A DNA stretch of 64,000 nucleotides from an uncultured Lachnospiraceae bacterium (GCA_947165025.1 CAMUYQ010000010.1:20038-84037), one strand, 5' to 3'. Counted from the first letter of the stretch, positions 51,731 to 61,755 are shown. The notes: generated by a model from the sequence alone, not told the origin. A program made the numbers and translations.

Positions 51731-53950
51731 TCAATCGCGCAAAGAAGCCCTCCAAGTCAGTCCGTATGTGCCGGAAAGTACCGAAATAATGCCGATCGCA
51801 AGGCTTGCTCCGTCAATATCATTTTTGTCACTTTTCACAATTTCCGACGGGATAATTTTCCCTGCCGCAAAATATCCCGAAAGAGGAGAGTCTGACATAT
51901 AACACGAAGTATGAACTACCGTGTCCGTTATATTTCCGGCCGGATCTCTTGCCTTGACGGCCAGATCATATTCACCGTAATCATCAACTGATATTCCGGC
52001 GGTATTGTCATCGTTTATCGCCACGTTTTTTTCTGCAAACTTTACATCAAGCAGTTCGTCACACTCTTCCAGCAGTCCGACACCGATACGGCTTCCCTTT
52101 CTGATATTGCCATCCCGGTCAAATCCCGTCAGTACGATCTGCGGCGGTGTATTGTCGACCATAAACGTAGCGCATTCCTCCGATACATTTCCCGCTTCAT
52201 CCTCGGCAATGACCGACAGAATATATTTTCCCTCCTTCTCTATCACATCCTTCTCCGTTATACTGGTGTCATTTACAAATGCGGATACATTGACACCAAG
52301 CAGATCGCTTGCAAGATCGGAAAGCTTTTTCGTAAGTGAGAACGATCTGAACGATCCTTTGTCTATCCCCGAAAGACCCGATATTACAGGCGGTGTCCTG
52401 TCGAGCGTAAAGTCCACCGACCTTTGCGACGTATTTTTGCAAAGATCCTCGGCCCTGCAAGTCAGTCTGTACTTACCCTCCCTTTCACAGCTTATTGAAA
52501 GCATATCCTCCGGTGAAGTCATAAAACGGCTTGTTGATGACACCGGTGTATATTTATCCCCTTCCTTCTTCTCAAGCGTTGCTGTCATTATTGTGGAATC
52601 GTAAAACATTTCGGCCGATCTGAAATTGAAGACGGGGCTCTTCGATGTTGCCTCTTTGTCGTTAAGGCCGTCTATGGTGATCTTCGGAGCAGTCGAATCT
52701 ACCCGGAACTTCGTTGTGGCAGAAGATCTGTTTCCCGTCGGATCAGCAGCGGAAACTATCATTGCATAGTCGCCATCTGAATTTATGTTAACCACTCGTG
52801 TATCCTCAGGTGCAGCCATATCGTAGCCTGATATCGGTATAATCTCACTCTTCCCGAACGCTGTCTTGATAAGCTTTATGTCAACCTTTGTATTCTCATA
52901 CATCCTCTCCCTGACACCTATCGAAATTACCGCCCCGCTCTTATGGAGCGAATTATCGGCGGCACCTTCTATGGTGATCCCGGGAGCAGTCCCATCTAAA
53001 ACAAATTCACGTCTTATCTGCCGTGACCGATTTCCGGCTCCGTCTCTTGCATATAACGTCACCGTATACCTGCCTTCCTCATCAAAGCATACGGATGTAT
53101 CTTTTGAAGCATTCTGAACTTCCGTTGTCAGTATCTGTCCGCCCACATCTCTTTCAACCGAATAATCTATATACACTTCATCCGAATTGTCGAAAGCTTC
53201 AACCGACAGTCTGCCCGCCTCTTTAAGATGCTCACCGTTTGCGATGCCCCCGGTATTTATTTCCGGAGACTGTTCATCCATCCTGTACTCAAATGACATG
53301 CGTGATGCATTTCCCGCAAAGTCCGTACACTCTATATATGCCTGATTGATAACATCACTGTCTTCGGGGATCGTAAACGAAACGTCACGTGAGGTAATGC
53401 TGTCATCCTCGCTGAAGTGCTCTTCCATTTCGACGGATGATCCTCTTCTTATCATGATACGGCTGATCCCGCTTCCCTCGTCGGTCACGTTAAAATGAAG
53501 TATGCTGCCGCTTTTGATCCATCCGCTTATCATCTCTTCATCATCAAATGATATATGCGGTATCACGGTATCAAATACAACACAGAATACATCCGATACC
53601 TTCTCTGCACCGTCGTCATCCCTGTTCAAAAATCTTATCTTCCATCTTCCGGATGGCGATGCGTTTTCATCGGGATAAAGTGTCACCTGAGGTCCGTCCG
53701 GCTTTATGTATTCTCCGAAACCGGCTGCATCGTCCGTGCATATGCTGTAATAGTTCTCTCCTTTATCAGACACCGGCGTGAACACTACGGGAGAAGCCGA
53801 ATAAACCGCTGCGCCGTTCTTTACCATGACCGACTGACCGCCCTCCATCGTCACGCCTACATTGAGCTTTTCGTCGGTGTCTGCCAGCACATCCGTCGCG
53901 GACAGATGCACCAGAACAAACACTGCAAACATGATTAAAATCTTCTTCAT
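51731..53950 (-). CDS. Ig-like repeat surface protein with C-terminal membrane anchor
   Basis: A 739-residue secreted protein. Signal peptide at 1-24 (IMFAVFVLVHLSATDVLA). The body contains at least six bacterial Ig-like repeats, each opening with a pattern like LDGTAPGITIEG, VDSTAPKITIDG, LDRTPPVISGL and VDNTPPQIVLTG. A single hydrophobic helix near the end (about 712-731) and a short basic tail (TWRASLRD) anchor it. GGAGG is upstream and the ATG overlaps the previous stop by four bases. With the kinase and the second surface protein it forms one translationally coupled unit. Confidence 0.85.
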   Translation of the reverse strand: MKKILIMFAVFVLVHLSATDVLADTDEKLNVGVTMEGGQSVMVKNGAAVYSASPVVFTPVSDKGENYYSICTDDAAGFGEYIKPDGPQVTLYPDENASPSGRWKIRFLNRDDDGAEKVSDVFCVVFDTVIPHISFDDEEMISGWIKSGSILHFNVTDEGSGISRIMIRRGSSVEMEEHFSEDDSITSRDVSFTIPEDSDVINQAYIECTDFAGNASRMSFEYRMDEQSPEINTGGIANGEHLKEAGRLSVEAFDNSDEVYIDYSVERDVGGQILTTEVQNASKDTSVCFDEEGRYTVTLYARDGAGNRSRQIRREFVLDGTAPGITIEGAADNSLHKSGAVISIGVRERMYENTKVDIKLIKTAFGKSEIIPISGYDMAAPEDTRVVNINSDGDYAMIVSAADPTGNRSSATTKFRVDSTAPKITIDGLNDKEATSKSPVFNFRSAEMFYDSTIMTATLEKKEGDKYTPVSSTSRFMTSPEDMLSISCEREGKYRLTCRAEDLCKNTSQRSVDFTLDRTPPVISGLSGIDKGSFRSFSLTKKLSDLASDLLGVNVSAFVNDTSITEKDVIEKEGKYILSVIAEDEAGNVSEECATFMVDNTPPQIVLTGFDRDGNIRKGSRIGVGLLEECDELLDVKFAEKNVAINDDNTAGISVDDYGEYDLAVKARDPAGNITDTVVHTSCYMSDSPLSGYFAAGKIIPSEIVKSDKNDIDGASLAIGIISVLSGTYGLTWRASLRD

Positions 53951-55734
53951 ACACTCCTCCTGATATTCCTTCGGCGAAGCATCATATTCTGCTCTACCTG
54001 TGCAGTGATCTCTCCTTCATACATTCCTTTTGAATATCCCGTGATCTCCCATCCGTCAAATATTACCGAAAACAGAATCCCTATCCTGAGCTTAAGCACA
54101 GCATTTTCATCAAACGCACTTCCAAGATTGACGCACCAGTTTCCATCCTTTCGTTTCATCAGTCTGATCGAGCACAGTTCAAACACCTCATCATTTTCTT
54201 CAGCTTCACCGGTCACTATCACTCCGAAGAACAGGAAGAACAGAAGTGCCAGAAGAACACTGACCGAGATCCCTCCTATCGTCACATATCCCTGCCACGA
54301 ATTCCAGAATCCCGATGCCTTCTGTTTGTCCTGCAGAGTCCCTTCAACGGCAAGATCACCGGCGGAATATTCCATGTCATTTGAAACCTCTTCGACATGC
54401 TCCTGCTCATTCTTTGCAGAAGATGAAGTCAGCGACACCTGATCTGTATCATCATCGACCAGATACAGTATCCCGTTTTTCATCACCGCATTTTTACCGT
54501 ATATCTTTGAGGAACTGCTGCTTGTTGACGTCGCATTCGAGGCTGTCTCTTTTGCACTTGTGCCGCCCCCGGACGCTCCTTTCTTTGTCCCGCTTCCGGG
54601 CTTTGAAGTACTTCCTCCTCCGCCTTTTGTATCCGTACCGCCACCCGGCGTTATTATCGGGGTTGTCGATGACGAAGGAATGGGTGTGATCTCACCCGAA
54701 TGTGACCCGCCTCCTTTTGAAGAAGAACTGGACGATGAAGATGATCTCGGTGCCTGTGTCGGCACAGGTGTCGGAACCTGTGTTACAACCGGTGTCGGTG
54801 TTATGGCCGGAGTGATCACGGGCGTCGGTGAGAGGACAGGAGTAACGGCCGGGGTCGGCGTTACAACGGGAGTGATGACCGGGGTAGGGGATGGTGAAGG
54901 CGTCGGCACAGTTGTGACAACCGGTACGGTAAGCACGGCTGTCTTTGTATATGCATCATATCCCCATGCACCGACAAGCCTGCATGCAAATTTCTGCCCG
55001 TTCATATCACCTGAGATATTTTTGATATCCAGATGGTATGTATTTGTGCCCGAATACGACTCTCCCATTGACCCCGGACCGTCTTTGAGTTCGACCCAGT
55101 TTCTGCCTTCTTTTCGCACCCACTTATACGGACCGTTGTACCCGGCGATCACTTCAAAGCTCACTGATGATCCCGCATCCGCCGTGACACTCTGCGGATG
55201 AGACTGATATCTGATGTACGTTTTTTCTACGTAATATGACGGTACCTTCAGAACATCACCCACGTACTTTTTGCAGTACGAACAGTATCTGCCCGGTCTG
55301 TGCTTGATCCTCAGGCACACGTTTTCCACGTCAAAGTTTCCGTCAAGGTTTGCAAGAACATATCCCGGAGCGGATATTACCGAACCGTCACTCTTCTCAA
55401 TGCTGATCTCAGCCGTAAATCCATCATGTGCATCGCAGTCAGCCTGACAGTATTCGCATCCGACAGCCTTTGGTTTGTCAAACCATACCTCATTTGCAAA
55501 CTTCAGCTGTGTCGGGCATTTATTCTCGCTGATATTATTGGTCCTTCGCGCATCAAATATGAGCGATCTGCAGTACTCCTCCTGCAGGTATGAAAAATCA
55601 CTGCCGAGTGCTTCGCCTGTAGGGTTGATAAGTTCGTGCGCAAAGCCGGGCGACGGCTGGCATGCCGTAACAACTATTGCGGATATGAATCCCGCCATCA
55701 CCTTAAATGTTTTTTTATTTATCTTCATTTTCAT
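53947..55734 (-). CDS. Cysteine-rich, PT-repeat surface protein with cytoplasmic tail
   Basis: A 595-residue exported protein. The signal sequence ends with either a lipobox (VTAC) or an AxA-like site (GFAHE). The N-terminal ~165 residues carry cysteine pairs CEYCQADC and CSYCKKYVG. An Ig-like domain (about 175-270) is followed by a proline/threonine spacer with repeated PVITPVVTPTP units, and serine/glycine-rich stretches (about 275-400). One membrane helix (about 475-500) leads into a folded cytoplasmic tail of about 90 residues with GNWCVNLGSAFDEN. Start chosen for spacing to AGGAG; it overlaps the kinase gene by about 20 bases. Confidence 0.82.
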   Translation of the reverse strand: MKMKINKKTFKVMAGFISAIVVTACQPSPGFAHELINPTGEALGSDFSYLQEEYCRSLIFDARRTNNISENKCPTQLKFANEVWFDKPKAVGCEYCQADCDAHDGFTAEISIEKSDGSVISAPGYVLANLDGNFDVENVCLRIKHRPGRYCSYCKKYVGDVLKVPSYYVEKTYIRYQSHPQSVTADAGSSVSFEVIAGYNGPYKWVRKEGRNWVELKDGPGSMGESYSGTNTYHLDIKNISGDMNGQKFACRLVGAWGYDAYTKTAVLTVPVVTTVPTPSPSPTPVITPVVTPTPAVTPVLSPTPVITPAITPTPVVTQVPTPVPTQAPRSSSSSSSSSKGGGSHSGEITPIPSSSTTPIITPGGGTDTKGGGGSTSKPGSGTKKGASGGGTSAKETASNATSTSSSSSKIYGKNAVMKNGILYLVDDDTDQVSLTSSSAKNEQEHVEEVSNDMEYSAGDLAVEGTLQDKQKASGFWNSWQGYVTIGGISVSVLLALLFFLFFGVIVTGEAEENDEVFELCSIRLMKRKDGNWCVNLGSAFDENAVLKLRIGILFSVIFDGWEITGYSKGMYEGEITAQVEQNMMLRRRNIRRSV

Positions 55735-57199
55735 CATTTTCTCCTATCATCTTACTTCTCGTGTTTATCCGTTTCCTTCCTACATCCATAAGATCTTTGA
55801 GCCTGTCTCTCATTGCATCGATCTCATCTTCGGAAAAGACTTCACAGCTTTCAGACAGTTCATCAAGCTCTTCCATTTCCATTGCAAGAACGCTCAGAGA
55901 TTTCTTTGCACCCGTTACACGGTCGGGATCATACATCTCAAAGCACCTTGCAATAAAGATCATGTTCTCGTACTTCATCTTTGACGGCGAACGTCCGGAT
56001 ATATCGGCAAAAATCCTTCCGACGGTCTTCATGGCTTCCGTGCCGTCATGATCAGGCCTGCTCTCAAGCCTGCACAGGCTCAGATAATCGGCAGCCTCGG
56101 GATATACTCCTTCATCAAGTTTTGAAAAGTATATGGCAGCTGTTTTGTAATCGCCTCTGATAAGCATCAGATTTCTGGCAACCTCAAACATAAATTCCTG
56201 CTCGCATTCATGCGAGAGATTTCCGCTGTCGATACATGCCCGTATTAGTCCTATACCTTCGGGCGTATACTCTCCGTCCTCCATATGCTTTGTTGCCTCG
56301 GACAGAAGGTTTGTCACTTCTGTCCTCTCTCTTATTTCCGTAACGATATTTTTTGTTATGAACGCAGCAGACAGTACTGTTCCTGTCAGTGCCGCGCATA
56401 ATGCAATGTTCTTTTTGAATCTGTCCGGGATCGATCTGATGTGTTGTATCTTCTTTAATACTTCCCTGGAAGTGCCGTATCTTCTGTCCCTTGAAGGGTC
56501 GCAGCACTTTAGAATAAATGCTCTCTCAGAAGAGCTTAAGGATCTGGAATGTCTGATATCGTTTAATGCTTTTGTAAGGTCCGGATCAGGCGGAATACCT
56601 GAGCGCATGGACCAGTATGTCATGCCAAGTGCAAATATGTCCGCTCTCACATCCGGCATTATATCCGGATCATACTGTTCAGGCGGACTGTATCCGCGTG
56701 TTCCGACCGGGATATGCTTGGTAAACAGTAACTGCGCTATTCCGAAATCTATAAGGTGCGGAAGGCCGTCCGGTGATATGATCACGTTCTCCGGTTTCAG
56801 ATCAAGGTAAAGCATCGGTGTGCTCATCTCATGAAGATACACGAGTGCTTCGCATATACGCGCCAACAGCGCAAGACTCCTGTGGCGTGACATTGCGTGC
56901 CCTGCCGAAAGCTTCGCAAGTGATTCACCCTTTACAAACTCACTCAGTATATATATATGATGATCATCGCAGAATGCATCTATAATCTGCGGAAACAGCG
57001 GAAACCTTACCCGCCGCAGCATCTCTATCTCACTCCTGGCAAACCGGAATGCCCCCATGCTCCTCTTGTCCATGACCTTCATGGCAAGCGATCTTCCGAT
57101 ATGTCTGTCAGCTACAAGATATACGCTGCTCGTTCCCCCGGAGCCTGTCTTCCTGACAACTTCATACCGTTTGTTGACAAAATCACCCTTTTTAAACAC
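55715..57199 (-). CDS. Membrane Ser/Thr protein kinase with extracytoplasmic C-terminus
   Basis: A 494-residue receptor-like kinase. The kinase domain (about 10-255) has the glycine loop GSGGTSSVYLV, K41 in LAMKVMD, catalytic loop YLDLKPEN with D133 (Tyr-Leu replacing the usual His-Arg), DFG at 151-153 and activation segment GTRGYSPPEQYDP. One membrane helix (about 264-283) is followed by about 210 mostly helical residues outside. No PASTA repeats. The start is GTG at 57199, five bases after AAGGAGG. The two surface proteins downstream are likely partners. No phosphatase gene is adjacent. Confidence 0.88.
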   Translation of the reverse strand: MFKKGDFVNKRYEVVRKTGSGGTSSVYLVADRHIGRSLAMKVMDKRSMGAFRFARSEIEMLRRVRFPLFPQIIDAFCDDHHIYILSEFVKGESLAKLSAGHAMSRHRSLALLARICEALVYLHEMSTPMLYLDLKPENVIISPDGLPHLIDFGIAQLLFTKHIPVGTRGYSPPEQYDPDIMPDVRADIFALGMTYWSMRSGIPPDPDLTKALNDIRHSRSLSSSERAFILKCCDPSRDRRYGTSREVLKKIQHIRSIPDRFKKNIALCAALTGTVLSAAFITKNIVTEIRERTEVTNLLSEATKHMEDGEYTPEGIGLIRACIDSGNLSHECEQEFMFEVARNLMLIRGDYKTAAIYFSKLDEGVYPEAADYLSLCRLESRPDHDGTEAMKTVGRIFADISGRSPSKMKYENMIFIARCFEMYDPDRVTGAKKSLSVLAMEMEELDELSESCEVFSEDEIDAMRDRLKDLMDVGRKRINTRSKMIGENDENEDK

Positions 57200-57242
57200 C
57201 TGATCCTCCTTAATGCGCCGAGATGATCTTTCGGTTAAGCCA

Positions 57243-57271
57243 AAAATAGTACACGCCGGATTCAGAGTCAA
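57243..57271 (-). promoter_or_regulatory. Promoter of the kinase-surface protein operon
   Basis: On the minus strand, TTGACT, a 17-base spacer and TATTTT, about 40 bases before the GTG start. It lies directly after the tandem terminators that insulate it from rseP. Confidence 0.55.
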
Positions 57272-57300
57272 TACGGTATGATTTTTTCTACATCAATTTG

Positions 57301-57339
57301 AAAACACCCGTGATATTAAGCCTAATCCGGGTGTATTTT
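57301..57339 (-). terminator. Second (downstream) hairpin terminator of the rseP operon
   Basis: ACACCCG and CGGGTGT with a 17-base loop, followed on the minus strand by TTTTC. It is weaker than the hairpin preceding it. Confidence 0.6.
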
Positions 57340-57351
57340 GAAATGATTTTT

Positions 57352-57390
57352 ATAAAAAAAGCTGATATCCGGCTAAACGGATATCAGCTG
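57352..57390 (-). terminator. Intrinsic terminator after rseP
   Basis: A perfect 12-base stem AGCTGATATCCG/CGGATATCAGCT with a six-base loop, followed on the minus strand by seven T residues. It ends the pyrH-frr-uppS-cdsA-dxr-rseP transcription unit. Confidence 0.93.
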
Positions 57391-57415
57391 ATTTGTTCAC
57401 ATTGACAAAATGCTG

Positions 57416-58483
57416 TTACGACGTAAACAGTCTTGCAATATCATTGTACATCACAACGACAAGAAGGATGAGAAGAAGTCCGATCCCGATAAGCTGTATG
57501 GTGCCTTCCACCTTTGCACTTGCGGGCTTTCCTCTTACCGCCTCGTACAGGAGGAACAACAGCTTTCCTCCGTCAAATGCGGGAATCGGGAAGAGGTTTA
57601 CTATACCGATATTTGCCGATAAAAGGAGTGCAATGTTCAGCATGCTCACAAGAACCGCCATGGGTCCCATTTCCTTTGCGCTGTCATATTCATCACCGAC
57701 GATCTCAACCGCACCGACAGGGCCTGCAAGTTCCGACACTTTTGCCTGTCCGGCAAAAAGCATCCTGAAACTCGAAAACGTCATCTTTACCATGTAGCGC
57801 ACATACAGATAGCTGGACCTCACGATTTCAAGAGCACCTTTTTGTGCTTTCTGATCGGCGCCAAACTCAACACCTATCATAAACCTGCCGTACTTCTCAT
57901 TCATCTTCGGTACGACCTGGGCACTCACTCTCTGACCTTCATGTTCATAGACGATCGTAAGCGGTTTCCCGTATCCGAGTTCAACAGCCGTTGATACTTC
58001 CGGATACAGATAACAGCGGCTGTGGTTAACGCTGATGATCTTATCGTTGTCACGTATCCCGGCCTCATACGCTGCTCCGTCGGGATCGACATGAAGGATC
58101 GTCGTGTCAGGGATGTTTATGTGATTCATCAGAAACAACCCGAGTACAAATGCAAGAAGCAGATTAAAAAACGGTCCCGCTATGGTCGTTGCTATCCTTG
58201 ACCACACATTTGCCTGTCTGTATTTGGAACCTGCCAGTACCGCCGCGAAATCATCGTTTTCACCTATGGCATCAAGGTCATCAAACACACACGCTGCTCC
58301 GAGCATCACAAGCCTGATGGAGACTTTGGTATTATGCTTCGTCGTCCACCCGAAAAGCTTCGGTCCGAATCCGACCGTAAACTCAACAACTTCTATCCGG
58401 TTCAGTCTGGCTATTATAAAATGCCCCATTTCATGGACGAAGACTATAACGGCCAGTATCAGTATTCCCCAGAGTATCTTCAC
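57416..58483 (-). CDS. rseP: Site-2 intramembrane metalloprotease RseP (M50)
   Basis: Zinc protease of 355 residues that cleaves membrane-bound regulators and signal-peptide remnants. Zinc motif HEMGH in the first helix (VFVHEMGHFIIA), a PDZ domain (about 115-205, with AGIRDNDKIISVNH) and the C-terminal NxxPxxxxDG-type motif NLFPIPAFDGGK. The start codon is GTG with AGGAG upstream. The order after dxr is the standard conserved one. Confidence 0.95.
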   Translation of the reverse strand: MKILWGILILAVIVFVHEMGHFIIARLNRIEVVEFTVGFGPKLFGWTTKHNTKVSIRLVMLGAACVFDDLDAIGENDDFAAVLAGSKYRQANVWSRIATTIAGPFFNLLLAFVLGLFLMNHINIPDTTILHVDPDGAAYEAGIRDNDKIISVNHSRCYLYPEVSTAVELGYGKPLTIVYEHEGQRVSAQVVPKMNEKYGRFMIGVEFGADQKAQKGALEIVRSSYLYVRYMVKMTFSSFRMLFAGQAKVSELAGPVGAVEIVGDEYDSAKEMGPMAVLVSMLNIALLLSANIGIVNLFPIPAFDGGKLLFLLYEAVRGKPASAKVEGTIQLIGIGLLLILLVVVMYNDIARLFTS

Positions 58484-58497
58484 TTTATATCTCCTGT

Positions 58498-59655
58498 TTA
58501 ATGAAGGCTGTCAGAAAATCGGTCGACAACTGCTATGGCTTCCCGCTCGGCATCAAGGATTTCTTCAACCGAAGGATCATCTGTCGCCTTAACGTTTTCC
58601 ATAGCCTTTTCAATCAGCCTCGGTATATCGTTAAATCCTATGCTTCCCTTAAGGAACAGTGCAACGGCACGCTCATTAGCCGCATTGAAGATCGTCGGCA
58701 TGCTGCCGCCCCGCTTTGCCGCAGTCATCGCAAGCTTGAATCCCCTGAACTTTTCCGGATCGGGACGCTCAAACGTCATTGACCCGAGTTCGAACAGATC
58801 GACCCTCTTCGTATCAAGGTAGGGCCTGTTCGGATAAAACAGTGCGTACTGTATCGGAAGCTTCATATCGGGGCATCCGAGCTGCGCGATGATTGCCCCG
58901 TCGCGGTATCTGACTGCCGAATGGATCACGGACTGCGGATGTATCACAACTTCTATGTCATCAAGTCCGACATCGAACAGATAACACGCCTCCATAACTT
59001 CAAGTCCTTTATTGACAAGCGTTGCCGAGTCGATCGTGATCTTGGCACCCATGTTCCAGTTCGGATGCTTGAGTGCATCCGCTGCCGTCATCTTCTCGAG
59101 TTCTTCATAACTGCAGTTTCTGAAAGGACCGCCTGATGCCGTCAGGATGATACTTTCCACATCGGAATGATCTTCTCCGTTAAGCGACTGGAATATCGCG
59201 CTGTGTTCGCTGTCGACGGGATACAGTCTGACATTATGCTCTCTTATGAGTGGCATGATTATATGCCCTGCGCACACAAGTGTTTCCTTGTTGGCAAGCG
59301 CGATATCATGTCCCGCTTTTATGGCGGCGATCGTAGGCCTGATCCCGATCATCCCGACCATGGCGGTAAGAACGATATCTGCATCAGCAAGTGATGCAGC
59401 CTCGATAAGACCGTCCATTCCTGATACGATCTTTATACCCGATCCGGCAAGCCTGTCGGAGAGTTCCTTTGCGCTTTTCGGATCATACATGGCGATGAGC
59501 TTCGGAGAAAACTGTTCAGCCTGCTTCTCGATAAGATCAACGCTTGAATTGGCTGTAAGGGCAACGGCGCGAAGTTCGCCGGGATGTGCACTTATTATCT
59601 CAAGGGTCTGCGTACCGATCGAACCGGTCGAGCCCATAACGACAACATTTTTCAT
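58498..59655 (-). CDS. dxr: 1-deoxy-D-xylulose 5-phosphate reductoisomerase
   Basis: First committed step of the MEP pathway, NADPH-dependent, 385 residues. NADPH loop GSTGSIGTQTL, substrate site PVDSEHSAIFQSLNG and MGAKITIDSATLVNKGLE are intact. An in-frame GTG at 59664 overlaps the cdsA stop, but the ATG at 59655 has better ribosome-site spacing to AAGGA. Confidence 0.97.
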   Translation of the reverse strand: MKNVVVMGSTGSIGTQTLEIISAHPGELRAVALTANSSVDLIEKQAEQFSPKLIAMYDPKSAKELSDRLAGSGIKIVSGMDGLIEAASLADADIVLTAMVGMIGIRPTIAAIKAGHDIALANKETLVCAGHIIMPLIREHNVRLYPVDSEHSAIFQSLNGEDHSDVESIILTASGGPFRNCSYEELEKMTAADALKHPNWNMGAKITIDSATLVNKGLEVMEACYLFDVGLDDIEVVIHPQSVIHSAVRYRDGAIIAQLGCPDMKLPIQYALFYPNRPYLDTKRVDLFELGSMTFERPDPEKFRGFKLAMTAAKRGGSMPTIFNAANERAVALFLKGSIGFNDIPRLIEKAMENVKATDDPSVEEILDAEREAIAVVDRFSDSLH

Positions 59656-59660
59656 CAGGA

Positions 59661-60491
59661 TCACATTCCTTCGATCATAAATCTTGCTATAAAATAGATC
59701 ATGGGTGCGGTAAATATAACACTGTCAAAACGGTCGAGGATCCCGCCGTGTCCGGGTATAAGACTGCCGTAATCTTTGATATCAAAGTTTCTCTTTACCG
59801 CACTTGCCGACAGATCACCGATCTGCGAAACTGCCGCACCGACTGCACAGAGCACTGCAAACGTTACGATCGTATATGAACCCGAGCCGAAATGATCACT
59901 TACGAAATAACCGTACAGTCCACCAAAGAAAGCCGGAAAAATGATACCGCCTATCGCACCCTCTATCGACTTCTTCGGTGAAAGCTTCGGACAAAGCTTG
60001 TGCTTTCCGAGGAGCATTCCCGTAAAATAGGCAAACACATCGCAGAACCATGAGCTGAAGAAAATGAGCCATATGATGAATATTCCGTCATCAAGACATC
60101 TTGTAAGGTATATGAAACTCAGCATCACGCTGACATAGAAAAATCCGTAAAACGTATAAACAATATCCTTTGATGTGTATTTCGGAAACGTGAAAACGTA
60201 TACGGCAAGTATCACAAGAAGAAGCAGAACAAAAAGGAAAACAATACGAAGCATTACGAGCTCGAAAAGACCGAGAAGCAAATAATATGCTATCGTGAAC
60301 GCATATCCGATCCCGGTAATGAGATTGATGTATTTCCCGTCAGGTATCAGTCCGGTAACGTGATAGAACTCGTACAGACCAACAAGCGAAACCCCAAGCA
60401 TAAGTGCCAGGAGATACACTCCGCCAAACCATGCGGCAGCAAGCATCACAACAGCCACGATCGCTCCGCTCAGTACTCTTGTCTTAAACAT
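59661..60491 (-). CDS. cdsA: Phosphatidate cytidylyltransferase
   Basis: Makes CDP-diacylglycerol for phospholipid synthesis. The 276-residue protein has about eight membrane helices and the signature LIPGHGGILDRFDSVIF near the C-terminus. The ATG at 60491 overlaps the uppS stop (TGATG) and follows GGGGAGG; an upstream in-frame ATG lies within uppS. Confidence 0.96.
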   Translation of the reverse strand: MFKTRVLSGAIVAVVMLAAAWFGGVYLLALMLGVSLVGLYEFYHVTGLIPDGKYINLITGIGYAFTIAYYLLLGLFELVMLRIVFLFVLLLLVILAVYVFTFPKYTSKDIVYTFYGFFYVSVMLSFIYLTRCLDDGIFIIWLIFFSSWFCDVFAYFTGMLLGKHKLCPKLSPKKSIEGAIGGIIFPAFFGGLYGYFVSDHFGSGSYTIVTFAVLCAVGAAVSQIGDLSASAVKRNFDIKDYGSLIPGHGGILDRFDSVIFTAPMIYFIARFMIEGM

Positions 60492-61198
60492 CACACCTCC
60501 CCGGCTGTCCCGCCGTAGCGTCTGTCTCTTTGCGAATAGCTCTCGCAAGCCTTAACAAGCTCTTCCTTTGAAAAATCAGGCCAGTAAACTTCCGTGAAAT
60601 AGAATTCACTGTAGGCAAGCTGCCATAACAGGAAATTGGACAGGCGCTGTTCACCGCTCGTCCTGATCAGAAGATCGGGTGCGGGGATACCTTTTGTATC
60701 AAGATACTCCTCAAACATCTCTTCCGTTATGGGACCTTCTCTTCTGCCTTCCCTGATATCGTTAAGGATCGCGTTCATCGCCCTGACCATCTCGTCACGG
60801 CTTCCGTAATTGATCGCAACCTGAAAATGTAGTCCGTCATTATCTTTGGTCGCCTCCTCAAGGGCGGCGATCGATTCCTGCAGATCTTCTGCAAGACGTG
60901 TCTTATCACCTATGACCCTGACACACATCCTGTTCTTCTTTGCGGTCTGCTGGCACGTCTTCATATAGTTCCTGAGAAGCTTCATCAGCTGTGCGACCTC
61001 ATCCTCAGGGCGGGTCCAGTTTTCCGTTGAAAAAGCATATACGGTGAGATAATTGATTCCCATCTTATATGCTTCTTCACATATGACTTCAACGGTCTTG
61101 GCGCCCTGGATATGCCCGTAGTTCCTCGGCATACCCTTCTGCTTTGCCCAACGGCCGTTGCCGTCAAGTATTATGGCTACATGGTTTGGAATATTCAT
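60491..61198 (-). CDS. uppS: Undecaprenyl diphosphate synthase
   Basis: cis-Prenyltransferase that makes the C55 lipid carrier for wall polymers, 235 residues. Conserved region ILDGNGRWAKQKG, YAFSTENWTRPEDEV, and the C-terminal LLIRTSGEQRLSNFLLWQ with EVYWPDF. The ATG lies three bases beyond the frr stop; a TTG two codons earlier overlaps that stop. No clear ribosome site is visible, suggesting coupled translation. Confidence 0.97.
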   Translation of the reverse strand: MNIPNHVAIILDGNGRWAKQKGMPRNYGHIQGAKTVEVICEEAYKMGINYLTVYAFSTENWTRPEDEVAQLMKLLRNYMKTCQQTAKKNRMCVRVIGDKTRLAEDLQESIAALEEATKDNDGLHFQVAINYGSRDEMVRAMNAILNDIREGRREGPITEEMFEEYLDTKGIPAPDLLIRTSGEQRLSNFLLWQLAYSEFYFTEVYWPDFSKEELVKACESYSQRDRRYGGTAGEV

Positions 61199-61200
61199 AA

Positions 61201-61755
61201 TCAAACAGTCATTATGTCCTTGGACTTATCATCGATCATAGAGTCAATCTCTTTGATGAACTTGTCCGTAGTCTTCTGAAGTTCATCCTCAAGATCCTTG
61301 ACTTCGTCTTCGGAAATATCATCTGACTTGGACAGCTTCTTGATCGCATCGTTTCCGTCACGTCTGATGTTTCTGACAGCAACCTTTGCTTCCTCGCCCT
61401 TCTTCTTGATGTCCTTAACGAGATCTTTTCTTCTCTCTTCCGAAAGCTCGGGGAATACAAGTCTGATGCATGTTCCGTCATTAGTAGGATTGATGCCGAC
61501 ATCAGATGCCTGGATAGCCTTCTCGATATCCTTCAGAACGTTCTTCTCCCACGGCTGAATCTGGATGATCCTCGGATCCGGCACGGAAATATTACCGACC
61601 TGCTGGATCGGAGTGGGAGTACCGTAATAATCCACACGGATCTTGTCCAGAACATGCGGATTGGCACGTCCCGCGCGAACTGCGGCATATTCTGACTGAA
61701 GGTGGTCAATGGTCTTCTGCATCTTGTCGGAATACTCTTTTACTTTTTCATTCAT
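61201..61755 (-). CDS. frr: Ribosome recycling factor
   Basis: A 184-residue factor that, with EF-G, splits post-termination ribosomes. Typical three-helix and beta/alpha layout, with VRAGRANPHVLDKIRVDYYG and FPELSEERRKDLVKDIKKKG. AAGGAG lies upstream of the ATG. Gene order pyrH-frr-uppS is widely conserved. Confidence 0.98.
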   Translation of the reverse strand: MNEKVKEYSDKMQKTIDHLQSEYAAVRAGRANPHVLDKIRVDYYGTPTPIQQVGNISVPDPRIIQIQPWEKNVLKDIEKAIQASDVGINPTNDGTCIRLVFPELSEERRKDLVKDIKKKGEEAKVAVRNIRRDGNDAIKKLSKSDDISEDEVKDLEDELQKTTDKFIKEIDSMIDDKSKDIMTV

